Of a DNA stretch of 64,000 nucleotides, positions 21,343 to 33,312 are shown one piece after another. Each line of letters begins with the position of its first letter. Within the stretch, counting starts at the first letter, position 1. The notes beneath the pieces are model-generated. The model had not been told where the DNA came from. It did no database searches and saw nothing but the letters and a program-made list of their open reading frames with translations. A program made the position numbers and the translations under genes. Origin of the DNA: Otatea glauca (lineage: Eukaryota; Streptophyta; Magnoliopsida; Poales; Poaceae); the NCBI GenBank assembly GCA_036346275.1, contig CM070719.1:27422093-27486092 (forward strand), read 5' to 3'.

Positions 21343-23764
21343 ATGGCGATGGACAAGTATTCCACCAAGCCTCCCATTTTTTCTGGAGTCGATTTTCCAT
21401 TCTGGAAGTCGCGCATGGAGTCATACATCACTGCCCAGGGCTTCCTGATATGGCAGAAGGTGAAACTCCCATATGAGGTTCTGCAGATAAGCGTCACGGC
21501 GGCAATATGGTCGACGTTGAGGCGAATGCTAAGGCAAGGAACATCCTCATACAGGGTCTTAGCCGCAGTGAGTATGACAGGATTTCTCACCTTCGTTTTG
21601 CTCATGAGATTTGGGTGACCCTCGATGCTTACATAAGGGCACTACCCAAATCAAGACGGTTCGACAGGATCAATTCAAGCGTGAGTTCAACAAGTTTGAA
21701 CAGCACGCTGGTGAGAGTCTTGATGACTACTTGGGTCGTTTTACCAAGATCTTGAGCGATCTTTAAGCAGTTGGTTGCATATACCCAGACTCGGATAATG
21801 CTCGATATTTCTTGACCGCACTCGATTTGCGTGTTTGGGAGATGAAGGTGACCACCATCAAGGACACCACTGACTTGTCGACTCTGACTCTTGACGGGCT
21901 TTATTCCCGCCTCAAGACTCATGAGATCGATGTCGTCTCACGGAAGACGAAATCTCAGTCGATGGCCTTGGTCACCGATCCCATTGGATCTTCTTCTTCT
22001 GATCCTTCTATTGGTTTCTCTCTTTCTACCCTTTGTGCGCTAAGCGATGACCAACTGGAAAAATTTCTAGAAAATGAGCTTTGCTCTTCTCGCTCGCAAG
22101 TTTTCTCATGCATACAAGAGGGTGAGAGAGAGGAAGAGAGGTGGCATGATCACCTGCTTCGAGTGTGGTGGCCCCAACCACATTGGCGGCTATCCTAAGC
22201 TGGAGAAGGGCAAGAACGGCGTTGGCGGTTCGGGCAAGAACGACTACACCGACAAGAACCACAACAAGAAGCCTCGGTTCGTGAGCCGACGCGTGAGAAG
22301 AAGTATCGCAACTTCTCCAGAACAAGAAGCTCTTCCACCGCGTCCTCGTCGCGCAGCGACATAAACCTCTCCGACACCGAGACATGGAGCGGCGAGGCGA
22401 GGATGAACCGCAAGAAAGAAGAGGCGGCAACGACTTCTCGGCATGTGTTTCATGGCCGACACCAACGACATCAGCGACTCAGAGCTCTACAAATGATTCG
22501 GACGAGTACCCTCCTATGACCAGCTCAACGAAGCTTTACGCAAATTAGGAAAATTTCATGCTAGAGCTAGAGCTAGGTGTGTGCGGAGCTTGAGAAGGAA
22601 GTAGGTACCTTGACTCGGGAGTTAGCTTCTCTTAGATCTTCTCCTCTGAGTCACCGATGATTGCTCTTTGTGTCTTGCTATTCTTGTAGAGTTGGAGAAC
22701 TTAAGGACTATGCGTGATAGTGTGTTGTTGAATTAGAAAGTCTTAAGTTGAAGAATGTTAGCGATAATTCTGTTGATGCTATTCCACTAGATGCTAGTTT
22801 TCTTCATGCTCACTCTACTCCTTCTTGTGCTAATTGCCCTAAATTGCTTGCCGAAATTGATGCCATGAGCGATCACCTTAGGAAGCTTTCTTCTAGAAAG
22901 CGATGAACTTGAAATGCATGCTTCTAAGGACCCAGTCGGCTCATGTGAGGTGAGGAAACTAAAACTTGACAATGAATCCTTAAATGTCAAGTGTGCTAAA
23001 CTTGCTAAGGACTTACTAGATAAGTCACAAGAAAGTTGCTTGCGATGTTACGTGATTGAGGGGACTTGGATAAAATCCATGTCGAGCTTAGGAAGAAATT
23101 AGAAGACCAAGCTCATAGAATTAGAAATGCGTCTTGTGTTTCTTGTGAGGCCCTCAAGATTGAGGCAATCGTCTTTGAGGAGAAAAATGCACGTCTTTGA
23201 GAGAGCTCATCTTTACGGTTCTTCTTCTTCTTCTTCCCCTGCTCCTCTTACGCCTCTTTCTTTCGAGATTGCCAGTATCTTATGAGCACTCTCGAGAAGT
23301 TTGTTGGAGGCAAGAAGAAGCTCAATCTTATTCTAGACCAATCCAAGATTAATAGATTCAATCAAGGTCTAGAATTTGATCCCTTGGAGCACGCTCGGGC
23401 GCATCCTCCCACCATTGTGCGCGGCTCCAAGAGTGGTGAAATTGTGATATCTTCCAAAGTGAGTACCACCGTGTTTAGGTCTACTGGGGTTGTCCATAGG
23501 ACTTCTGACCAGAAGGGTGTTACTCCTATTGCTTCTGCCTCTAGCAAGGCAAAGTACACATGCACCTTCTGTAAGAAGGATGGTCACCTAGTAGATTTCT
23601 GCTTCAGGCGCGCCAAGATCACTTGGCGTGAGCGTGTTGCTGCTCTTAGGGGTATTCAGGGTCATCCCCAAACTTTGAGTGCTCCTAAGGTACACACTGC
23701 TTCTAGACAGGTTAGAGAGTCGTTTGTTTTTTTGGCAGCGTCCAGGACTCGGTTTTCATGCTAG
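21343..23764 (+). pseudogene. Sirevirus gag, fragmented
   Basis: The reading opens at ATG 21343 with KPPIFSGVDFPFWKSRMESY, the Sirevirus gag start. It then passes through several frames and stops (21616-21618, 22196-22198, gaps around 22450-22910). A zinc-knuckle remnant at about 22150 (CFECGGPNHIGGYPK) has Tyr in place of the last Cys. A second knuckle near 23560 (CTFCKKDGHLVDFC) keeps all CCHC residues. The distal part (23282-23764) is a Lys-rich region normally near the gag-pol junction. No continuous product is possible. Confidence 0.8.
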
Positions 23765-24123
23765 TTCTTTGAGTTTTAGTCCTGGAGCTGTTCGTAGTCA
23801 GTCTTTCCGCCGTCCTCTTGATATTCCTCGTTTTCTCATCGAGGTAGATATCGCGCGTGATGTGATTCTGGTAGGAGTTTTAGGCAGCTTCACTAGGGTG
23901 GTTCGGCTTTTGCACCACGGCATGCCAACCCGATTTGGCTCCTAGATCATCTACTAGAGTTGCTACTGATCTTGTTAGGGTTAAACGTCAGAGAGACACT
24001 CGAGTCCAGTCTTCTTCTGTGACTGGTACTCTGAGGCGTCGTGTGGTTCAGTATTGGGTTCCCAAGTCTTCACCCTATCCCAGTATTGAGTCGTCTTTCT
24101 CTCTTGTGTTTTGATCAGGTTCG

Positions 24124-26171
24124 TCGGATGGGGATGGGCGATGTTTGGATTGTCGACTCCGGTTGTTCTCGTCATATGACCGGAGATTCTCAATAGTTCT
24201 CTTCCCTATTTCGAGCCCCCGGTGATGAGTTGATCACTTTCGGGGATGCTTCTTCTCGTAGCTGTAGGGTCTGGAGTTGCGACGTGCATAGGATCATAGA
24301 GACCTGTGAAGTGATCTTTAATGAGGCTAGCCCATGAGCTAGACCCGATATTTCAAGCTCTTCTTCTTCCATTGAGACCATCTTTGTAGAGGATGAGGAT
24401 GATGGAGATGATGGTGTTCCACCTAATCCAGTCCCCTCTACACTTGAGGTGCCTCCTGTTTCCATTTCTGCACCTCAGGGAGACCAGCCCTTGCCTTCTG
24501 ACTCTCATTCAGCTAGTGGCTCTACTCCTGCCTCTTCTGTGCATGAGGTAGAGGCTACTTCTGCTTCTGTACCTCCCTGTCATATTCAGCATTCTCATCC
24601 ACCTGATCAGATCATCGGCGATCTATTTGAGTGAGTCACTCGCTCAAAATCAGGTTTGTTCAGTTTCTGCCTTCACTCTGCCTTTGTTGCCTCGTTTGAG
24701 CCGAAGCATGTGACTCATGCATTATCTGACGAGTCTTGGACTAATGCTATGCATGAGGAACTTGAAAACTTTGAGAGGAACAAAGTCTGGCAGCTTGTAG
24801 AACGTCCATCTGGTCATAATGTCATTGGGACCAAGTGGGTGTTCAAAAACAAGCAGAGTGAGGATGGGGTTGTCATTCGCAACAAGGCTAGACTAGTTGC
24901 ACAGGGCATTTCTCGGGTTGAGGTCTTGACTTTGAGAGACCTTTGCCTGTAGTTAGACTAGAGGCTATTAGGATCACGCTTGTATTTTACGCATCCGGGG
25001 CTTCAAGCTCTATCAAATGGATGTCAAGAGTGCATTCCTCAATGGCTATATTGAGGAAGAGGTTTATGTCAAACAACCTCCGAGTTCGAGAACCCCAAGT
25101 TTTTAGTCATGTATGCAAGCTCTCCAAAGCTCTGTATGGACTCAAGCGAGCCCCGAGCATGGTATGAGAGGCTCAAGTCTTATCTTCTCGACCATGACTT
25201 CAAAATGGGCATAGTAGACAAGACTCATTCATCGACACCATGAGTCGCATTTTCTTCTCATCCAGTTATGTGGGCGATATCATTTTGGTGGCTCGTCTCA
25301 TTCGCTTGTGTCTCGGTTTTACGAGGTGATGAGCACGAGTTTGAGATGAGTATGATGGGCGAGTTGAGCTACTTTCTTGGCTTCCAAATCAAGCGGACTC
25401 GGGAGGTACTTTCTTGCATCAAGGCAAGTATACGTGACCTTACGAGGCGCTTTGATATGTCGATGGGAAGCGGTGATGACTCCTATGGCCACCACTGCTG
25501 TCCTCGAGCCCGATGAGGATGGTGAGCCTCTTGATCAAAAGGAGTTTGAACATGATCGGCTCCCTCTTGTACCTCACCGCTTCGAGGCGGACATACATTT
25601 ATTTGTGTGTCGTGCGCTCGATTTCAAGCTTCTCCTCGCGCCTCTCACCGCCCGGTGGTCAAGCGCATCTTTAGGTACCTTCGTGCTACCACCGATTATG
25701 GTATTTGGTACTCTTCTTCTTCTTGTCTTTCTCTTAGAGCCTTTTCCGATCCGACTTTCTTTGTTGTAGGATAGATAGGAAAACACCCGACACTTGCCAA
25801 TTCATTGGCACTTCTCTTGTTTCTTGGTCATCTAGGAAGCGATGCAGGGTTGCAGATCCACGGCGAGGCGAGTATTTTCTTTGCTGACGATTCTTTGTAG
25901 CTGAGTTCTCTGGATGAGATCGACCTTGCGGGACTTTGGGTTAGAGATAGAGAGTGTGCCACTTTTACGTGACAACACTTACGCTATTTGCATTGCTAAA
26001 AACCAGTGCAACATTCGGACCAAGCACATTGATATTAGATATCACTTCCTTAGAGACCATGTGGAGAAGGAGATATCACGCTTGATTCGTAGAGTGACCT
26101 TGATTAGCGATATCTTCACCAAGCCTTTGGATAGCTCAGTTGTTGCCTTGAGAGTGAGCTTGGAGTCGTGA
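24124..26171 (+). pseudogene. Sirevirus pol with integrase deleted and RT active site altered
   Basis: The protease motif (VDSGCSRHMTGD near 24150) is followed by a stop, then FGDASSRSCRVW near 24240. About 50 bases later the reading is already at the integrase-RT linker (ETCEVIFNEASP), so the GAG-pre-integrase and integrase core are missing, apparently through a deletion near 24270-24300. RT begins near 24690 (WTNAMHEELENFERNKVW, GTKWVFKNK, KARLVAQG) and is frameshifted after 24930. The palm motif at 25267-25278 reads YVGD instead of YVDD. RNase H remains (DNTYAICIAKN, TKHIDIRYHFLRD, DIFTKPLD) end at 26171. Confidence 0.82.
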
Positions 26172-28020
26172 GCCCTTACGGCCTTTCGTGAGGGGAGCTG
26201 GTTTGTATATTATGTATTATATGTTTTCTTCCAGCTTTTCTTCTTTGTGTTTCTTCCGGGTGACTTTGGGCTTGTTTTCTTGAGTTGAGTTGACTCACTT
26301 AGACTTCGGCATGCCTTGCATGGACCTCTTATCTTGTGCTTTAGGTTGCTATCATGCGTGATTAGCATGTTCTCTCTTCTCTCTAGGTTGAGTTCCCTCA
26401 CGTCTTATAAGTCTAGCGGTATTGGGCCTCCAGGTAGAGGCGAGTGCATGTGCACTCCTTAGTTGGGATCTAGAGTCGACTTCCTATGTCGATCCTTTGG
26501 GGAAGATAAGAGCGAGTCTGAGCCATAGTGAGTCTCTTCTATCCTATCTATGCTCAATAGCCATTCAGTTTTGCAGTTTCTCGACTTCTTCTCCTCATTA
26601 TGTTTTTCTAGTTATTATTGAGTTCATTCGGGTTTTCTTTATGCCTAATCTTGATAATAACTCAACTTTAACCAGATTTGAGCTTAAAATTGATTCATTT
26701 GTTGAGGGGTAGTTTGGGAATCTTTTCATGCATTGCATTTAGACTACATTTCCTGTTTAATGAGCTTTGTCTATTATACAATTGATTTCTTCTTCATGCT
26801 ATACACCATGCTACATCATATGGAGGAAATCACTAGCTTAGATATGTCCAAGTTCATTTAACTTGCTAAGCTTAAAAATGAAGTAAGCCTTAAATGAAAA
26901 ACTTGATGAAACTTGTTGCTTTTACTTGCTAGGTTTCTTCTCTAGAGGTTTATGCCATAATTTGAGAAATTTTGGAGTTCTCTAGAGTCCCTATAGCAAC
27001 TTGGGTGAAACTAGTTTGATCCATGCTAGAGTCCTTCAATTGCTCATAAATCATTGTGCTAAAAATGAAAATTAAACAAAATTGACTCTTCTTGTGCACA
27101 TACGACTCAACACCTTGCATTCACAAGACCGCTTCCCATTGCACTTGGGATGAACTTGGAATACATCGTGTTTGACCTAGACCATCCTCTTAAGAGTTCA
27201 TCTTGAGATGGTCGCATACGGCTTGAGTCAATTGGTTGTCAAAAGAAAATGCAAATAAATTAAAAATAAAGACATATGTGGGTAAAGAATGCAAATAATG
27301 TCAAACATTTGCACTCCGCTATGCCTTGTATGATGATAAATCAAAATTTGCATTAAGTGATAAATGAGCCCAAAGGACCTTGTATGCTCTTCTAGATTCA
27401 CCAAAGTGTTGAGTAGGTTGAACTCTAGGTTTTCCTTTTGATCCTTAGAGTGGCTATTCTTCTATTTTTGAAACTAAAGCTAAGTGCTGCACTTGTCAAA
27501 TCTTGCTAAAAAAGAGATATTCAAAACTAAGCTCGTATTTGCACTTGGACATGTCTTAGACTAGTCTAATCTAAAAATTGACTAGCTTGGTGTCATATCT
27601 TGTCATTGTGATCAATTGGATAATCTTCAAAAGTCGCTTAGGTTGCATTTCATGCATACATAAAAAGAGGGAGAAAATTCCATTTTGATGCCTATATTGC
27701 CAAAAGGGGGAGAAAATGTAGAAAAGGCATCATTAAAAAAAAGATAAAAATGTGAAAGCTTGTGGTTTCTTATGATCTTTGTAAATCTTTGCTAATTCTT
27801 ATGGATCATAATCACATTTGGCACTTATGATTGGTTTTTAGAGCTTTTGTGGAAAACTTGCTCTTTTCATGGTCTTGCTCTAAATTCTTCCTGCCAACTT
27901 GGTCATGATTTTAAATCTTTCTCTCTGGACCAAGTTTTGCTTTGCAATCAAATTGCTTTCTTCTTCTCTCATACAAACTCAAATTTATGCCTTTTGTGTG
28001 GTTTGTCAATATACTCATCA
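26172..28020 (+). other. 3' noncoding region of the Sirevirus with extra polypurine tracts
   Basis: 1.85 kb without a supported gene. Purine runs at 27665-27677 (AGAGGGAGAAAA) and 27702-27716 precede the final tract at 28021-28030, a multi-PPT arrangement described for Sireviruses. A 96-aa ORF at 26422-26712 has one hydrophobic stretch but no recognisable envelope features. Confidence 0.6.
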
Positions 28021-28030
28021 AGGGGGAGAT

Positions 28031-29673
28031 TGAAGGACCATGTGGAGGTTCATCCATGTTTGTGATGAGTATTTGACTTTATTTGAGCAAAGTGTGCTCA
28101 AGTTTGAGTTTGATTTGGATTGATTTTCAAAATGAAGCAATTTGAGTTGTCTCTGCCAGGAGTGGCAGTACCGGTCGTATGGGCGCGGTAGTGATGAGTT
28201 GGATGGTTTATTGCATATCATTGTGGGCATTGCTATGTGATGTGTTTCCTTGTCTTTGATGGTTGCAGGCGACGGTGCTAGGTCATGGTGAGGTGAAGGA
28301 TGACCGGGACTAGGCGAAGAGCGTCGGAGGTCCAGACGGTTGGGAGATCGCCGGAAGATGATCGGAGACGGAGTACGGGCAAGTCAAGAAGACAAGGAAA
28401 GGAGATGATGCTAGCTAGATGCCGCGTGGATCAATGAGGGCCGTCAGATTGAGGTCTAGTTGATAGGTTAGCGGGTCTAGGTAGTATGCTTTGAAAACCG
28501 TGCAAGAAAACCCGGTATGTGTGTGGGTTTTGGGTTAGCCCTTGCGTGGCTGTGTGTGTTGGGTTAATCCTAGCCCTTAGATGAGTGCTCTAGGGTTGAG
28601 GGACTCATCCAAGGGTGGAAGGTGGCCCAAGAGTAGTATAAATAGGGGTGGAGGGGTTGCCTCCTTCCTTTGAAGGTTTTGAGGTTTGTGAATGCTCCTT
28701 TGAGCTTTGCCCACATGAAAGTGAGGCTTTGTAACCTCTCCTTCCAGAAATGAAAGTTTTATCCATCCATCTCTGAATTTATTTTGCGCATTTACATTAT
28801 GTCTTTACTTTACGCAATTTAAATTCAGCATTTATTTTCCTGCAATTACATTCTCGCAATTTACTTTCACGCAATTTGGGTTTGCCTCCCCTCCTTCTAA
28901 ATGCTGTTGATCTTTGATGTTTTGAGTGTGTTCATATGGTTTTACATCTCTTTTGCACTCTTGGATTGAGTAGAGAACATCTTTTCTTTCAAGTTCCAAC
29001 TTTGTTCAGAACTTGTTCTTTGCGTAGCATTTAGTATTTGATTTTTATAAAAATATAGAAAAAATCCTTTTTAAGTGATTCTTCTTGGAGGAGGTGCGGG
29101 ACTCTAATATCCACTTGCATAAAATTTTTAGAGTTCACTTGTTTCACCGTTTGGGCGCCATGAGGTGAAAACCGAGCCCCAAACTTTCTGCTCGAAGTTC
29201 TTGACTGATTGTGTTCTTCGATTTTTCCTGTTTTGTTCTGTAAGGATTTTTGAGGAGAAATTTGGTGGAGTTCTTCACGACTCTGATGCTCATAGGGAGA
29301 AAAATTCTCAAAATTTTGTGAGCTGCAGAAACCCACCAACCTCCTGTTCAAATTGAGGACAAGTTCGCAAAATTCTGCTTTTGCTTTAAGAAAGTGACTT
29401 TTGTGATTTGAATTGATGTTCTTTCTAAAAGCAAGAGTTGGATTGATTCCTCTTTATCTTGGACACTAGACAGCCAGGATTGTGACCCAAAAATCTCCAC
29501 ATATTTTATGGTACTTATCATTGCAAGCTTGGGGTACACATAGTTGTCTAGTTTTTCGGGTTTTTCACGATTTCCTTTGATCGATCTTGTTGAGGTTTTT
29601 GTTGGAGTATTTTGGGGGAAAATTTATTTGCGACCATTCATGCCCCCCCTCTATTCGCCATCTCGGTCCTTCA
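28031..29673 (+). repeat. 3' LTR of the Sirevirus-type element
   Basis: 1,643 bp, about 98% identical by eye to the 5' LTR. Differences are mostly transitions, plus small indels near 28268 and 29366-29390. Confidence 0.93.
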
Positions 29674-30190
29674 GTCTACCCCCACCCCATCGTTCGGCCC
29701 CTGGCGCCCCTCCACTGCCCCTGTCCTACCGCTAGTGACCATGACGACGGTGGGCCGACGATGTGAGTGCGGCCACGGCGATGCGGGCACCCTTCGGAGG
29801 TCTGGCCAGGTACACCCCTCTCCTCCTAGCCCCTGTCCCTCCACCACATGCTCGGCTGAGCGGGCTGCCACGGGCTCGACCGCGTGCCGCAGGCGCTGCC
29901 ATGGGCCCTACCTCATGCTGCGCATGCTGCCGCGGCCCATGCTGAACACAGGCCGACGTGCCGCCCTCAGTGCATGCCGTGCCGCGGCACACGGGCACTG
30001 TGGCGGACCGTGCCGGCCAGAGCATGACCCAGACTTGCGTGCCGTGCCGTGCTGGGCCACATACCATGCCCAATTGGCAGGCCTGGCACAGCCTGATCAA
30101 TCGTGTCGTACAAGCCTAGCTCATTCGCAAGTGGGCTGTGTCGGGCCGTAGGCTGGGCCATGCCTTGTGCCGGCCCTAAATGGCCAGGTA
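29674..30190 (-). mobile_element. hAT transposon remnant, 5' terminal portion
   Basis: GC-rich sequence continuing from 19642 across the Sirevirus insertion. It ends in repeated GTGCCG/GGGCCG/GCCATG motifs (29950-30180) like those at 16500-16640. Short ORFs here are composition artefacts. Confidence 0.5.
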
Positions 30191-30313
30191 CAGTGCCCTC
30201 CTCTACCTGGGACTGCCCTCTCCTCTTTGAGCCAGGGTCGTCATCGTCACCTTGGATTTGGTAAAACTTGGTGCTGCTCTTTTGTAAGAATTAGGTGTGC
30301 TTAACTACACATT

Positions 30314-30505
30314 TTTGTTGACAATGATCGGAAATTAGATAAAAGATTTCTCCGTTTTAGCACTATCACTAGTCAAAAAGGCGTGGCTATTGGTTAAGAA
30401 GTAGAAAATTGCTTGAATGAATGGGGCCACTGGTAAATATTAACCATCACAGTTGATAATGCAAGCTGAAATGACAGCTGTAGCTTACTTGAAGAAAGTA
30501 GCGGT
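30314..30505 (+). pseudogene. hAT transposase core fragment (RICESLEEPER-like)
   Basis: In one plus-strand frame the sequence reads FVDNDRKLDKRFLRFSTI, TSQKGVAIG, EVENCLNEWGHW and ILTITVDNAS, interrupted by two TAA and one TGA. This matches the part of plant hAT transposases that includes a catalytic Asp in TVDNAS. It lies on the opposite strand to the hAT gene at 16850-19135, so it is a separate remnant. It is too short and broken to encode anything. Confidence 0.6.
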
Positions 30506-31225
30506 AGGGCAGCCCTAGGCCTTTGTAACGTTTGTGCTTGGATTGGACTTGGGTGGTTTGGTTGCTAGCACACAAAACCATACAAATTTCATTTGCATCA
30601 TTTTTTATTACTAAAGTGATCCTTTGCACTACTTTTAGTTATTCTTTCTCATTTATACGATCTCTTCTTATCATCTCATTTACATTGCATCAGGACAATA
30701 CCATAAGTTTATACATGTTATCACTTTACACCAAGTAATTTTACCATGAGTTATATGTTACACTAGGGTTCTCAGCTCCATGTGATTCCCATTTATCGTG
30801 CTGCCTGATTCACCGGTGCCGGTCATTAGACTCGCTACTGCACACCACTAGGTTCTGATTCACCTCAAACTAGTCTTTCGTCATGGTTTTCGATGGTGTG
30901 CATGTGCAACAACATCAAAGACGGTTGCACAACATGCAGGTGCGACAGGAATAGCGTTGCAGTGGCATCGATGATGGTCCAAAGCAGGGGCATCGGCAAC
31001 CAAGGCGGCAGCACACTCCATTGATAGTGGGGAAATCTGAGAATGCATATTGCGTCGTGGTGGAGAAGTTGACGGTGGCATTAGCTCAACTAGAGATGAC
31101 CTATGGCAAGCCGGTGATGGCAGTCCGCCATGATGCAGTGGAGGTAGAGAAAAAGGTGGTATTATCGTGCTGTAAAATAAAAGAGATGATAAAAAGAAGT
31201 AGTGTAAAATGAAAAGAATAGCTAA
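30506..31225. other. intergenic sequence, no supported gene
   Basis: Only short unsupported ORFs on both strands. It may contain further eroded transposon sequence next to the hAT fragment. Confidence 0.4.
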
Positions 31226-31648
31226 GGGCCTGTTTGGGGGAGCTGTAGCTGGACTGAAAAGCTGTTTTTGGTTTCTTTGTGTTGTAAGCATGTTGTGTAT
31301 TTGTGGTGTGGCTTTTCTTGTTATCTTTGTTTGGCAAACCGCTCTCTTGCAGTTGTAGCTTTTGAGGGCTAACCGAAATGGAAGGTAGCAACATAGTGAA
31401 GTCTGTTGACATCCAGTGGGAGGTGACGTGGAGGCGGCGAGGCGGGGTGGCAAAGGTTGAAAAGGCGGAGCGAGCAAGTTAGGAGGAGTTCAAGCGAAGC
31501 CATTGCTGAAAAGCTCCTCCTCGTTGTTGCTGACTTTTGGGGTGCTTTTCTTTGTGGCTTAGCTTCTCATTGTTTTGCACCATCTTTGTTTGGGGAGCTT
31601 TTAGCTCAAAGCTAAAGCAAAGCTGAAGCACAGCTCCCCAAATAGCCC
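31226..31648. mobile_element. Tourist-like (PIF/Harbinger) MITE
   Basis: The left end GGGCCTGTTTGGGGGAGCTG and the inverted right end GGGCTATTTGGGGAGCTGTG match. The element is preceded by TAA (31223-31225) and followed by TTA (31649-31651), consistent with the three-base TWA target of this superfamily with one change. 423 bp, non-coding. Confidence 0.7.
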
Positions 31649-31882
31649 TTAAAGGTGATGTAAAGTACCATTTTAATAATAAAATAAGGTGCAAATCAAA
31701 TTTTACTCTAGATGCCCACAGCTTCCAACACATGCGTGCCAATGAAATTTTGGTAGCAGCAGTACAAAAGGTGCCAACGCGTAGGCAACTTCGTGGGCGA
31801 GCAAAGCTGTCGGCAAAGTTTTGAAGGGCTTATCAGCATGTTTACATGACGTGTCATGTGCGGGTTGGTGGCATTAAATGTA

Positions 31883-32415
31883 GGAAATGGTCTATATAAC
31901 ATCCTAAATTTTGTTCAAAATTTCTTCCGCATCCTGAACTATGAAACTATACATTTAACCCCTCAAACTTACCATCTGGTCCAAAGAATACTCTGATCCG
32001 ATTTCACATAGTCTTGTCCATGTGACGTGATAAATAGACAGTTTTACTATGTAGAATGACACACTAGACAAATTTAGGTGAATAAAAGACAGAGCTCGTA
32101 TTGACTATTTTTCGAATCGAAATAGAGAGGGATGGAGTTACAAGGGCCGACGGCTATGGAAGCATGATTAGGAGCTCGGTGGGGAGAAGTCTATATGAGT
32201 CTGGCTGTTATTGACCTAACTTGACTAATATGTCATTCTACATGATAAAATCGTTCTCTCATTCTGCCACATGGCAATACCACTATGTAAAACCGGGTCA
32301 AGATGTTATTTGAACCATGTTGTGAAATTTGAAGTGTTAAATATCTGATTTCATAGTTTAAGGTGTAGGATGGACTTTCGTACGAAATTTGATGTGTTAT
32401 ATATGGACTTCTTTG
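31883..32415. mobile_element. Mutator-type MITE with perfect 9-bp target duplication
   Basis: TTAAATGTA occurs at 31874-31882 and 32416-32424. Between the copies are terminal inverted repeats of roughly 90-100 bp (left GGTCTATATAACATCCTAAA..., right ...TGATGTGTTATATATGGAC). A 9-bp duplication with long TIRs is the signature of Mutator-like elements. 533 bp, non-coding. Confidence 0.75.
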
Positions 32416-32692
32416 TTAAATGTATGACTGGTTCGATTACCAAGCTTCAAATGTACTTAACCGGATATGTGATTTATAATCAGTTTAAACAATCATATTT
32501 GTTATGACGAGATCGATAAATCAAAAGCCATGTTACTTATATTTTGACGCAGCAAATATTATGTGCTATGTGGGACCCACGCATCGTAGTCACAATTTGG
32601 AGAATTTTGTCTGTCTATTGCTTGAAACCAAACGCAAACCTAGCTATTTTGCCAAATATTTGGCAACTCCTACGGTTACAATCCAAACATCC

Positions 32693-33308
32693 TGTTTGCA
32701 CCAAAATTTAGTAAGTACGGTTAAATCGGTAGTCCAAAAAACAGCAAGGTACGATTAGGATAACGGATCAAGATATTTGGAAATAAGACAGATCGTTAAG
32801 GAAATCGCCCACAAAACAGAGGCCGATACGGATACTACTCCCGAAACGTGTTGTACTGGGACTCTATCGGCCGGCGGGTATAAAAGGCTAACAAGGGCGA
32901 GCTGCAAAAAGAACAACACAATCAAATTCACATATTTACATTATTCTCTTTTTCCTGTCGACTAGGAGTAGTTCCTGTAATTTAGTCTTCTTGTAATTCG
33001 ATCTTGATCAATAAAGTTGCGCATCGTCGATTGTTGATCTTCATCAATTACGCCCAGGTTCGATTTATTCTGATTTTGCTACGCATCGCCTTCTTCAGAA
33101 TCGATCTACCTTTATCCTCGGTTTAGTCTTAATTGGCTAATTGGGCTTGCCTTTTTTTTGTCTCGATTTAATCGGCTTTGGGCGGATTGAATCTAAGCCG
33201 ATTGATCTTTACGATCGGTTTTAAATAAAGTTCATAGTTTACCTTGGGGATTACAGTTCAAATCGACTGGCACGCTCTGAACCAGGTGTTCGTCTGGTTT
33301 CTAACAAC
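32693..33308 (+). repeat. LTR of the Tat element family, plus orientation
   Basis: Starts TGTTTGCACC, has a TATA box (TATAAAAG, 32879-32886) and AATAAA near 33009, and ends near CTGGTTTCTAACA. It is an inverted copy of 33313-33913. No internal region belonging to it is present on its left and no matching target duplication was found, so it is either a solo LTR or one end of a rearranged element. Confidence 0.75.
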
Positions 33309-33312
33309 AACA

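Larger units (their letters stand above)
19643..29673 (+). mobile_element. Sirevirus-type Ty1/copia retrotransposon inserted in the hAT element
   Basis: Long LTRs (19643-21287 and 28031-29673) both start TGAAGGACCATG and end GGTCCTTCA. The primer-binding site TGGTATCAGAGC is at 21290-21301 and the polypurine tract AGGGGGAGAT at 28021-28030. Flanking sequence is GTCTG on the left and GTCTA on the right, a target duplication with one mismatch. Long LTRs, an additional purine run (AAAAGGGGGAGAAAA, 27702-27716) and the gag type fit the Sirevirus (SIRE/Maximus) lineage. By eye I count roughly 35 differences between the LTRs, about 2%. Gag and pol are broken and most of the integrase is missing. 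Confidence 0.92.

Noticed and set aside
26422..26712. possible envelope-like ORF of the Sirevirus
   Set aside because: Only 96 aa, a single hydrophobic patch, and no signal or coiled-coil pattern expected for Sirevirus extra ORFs.
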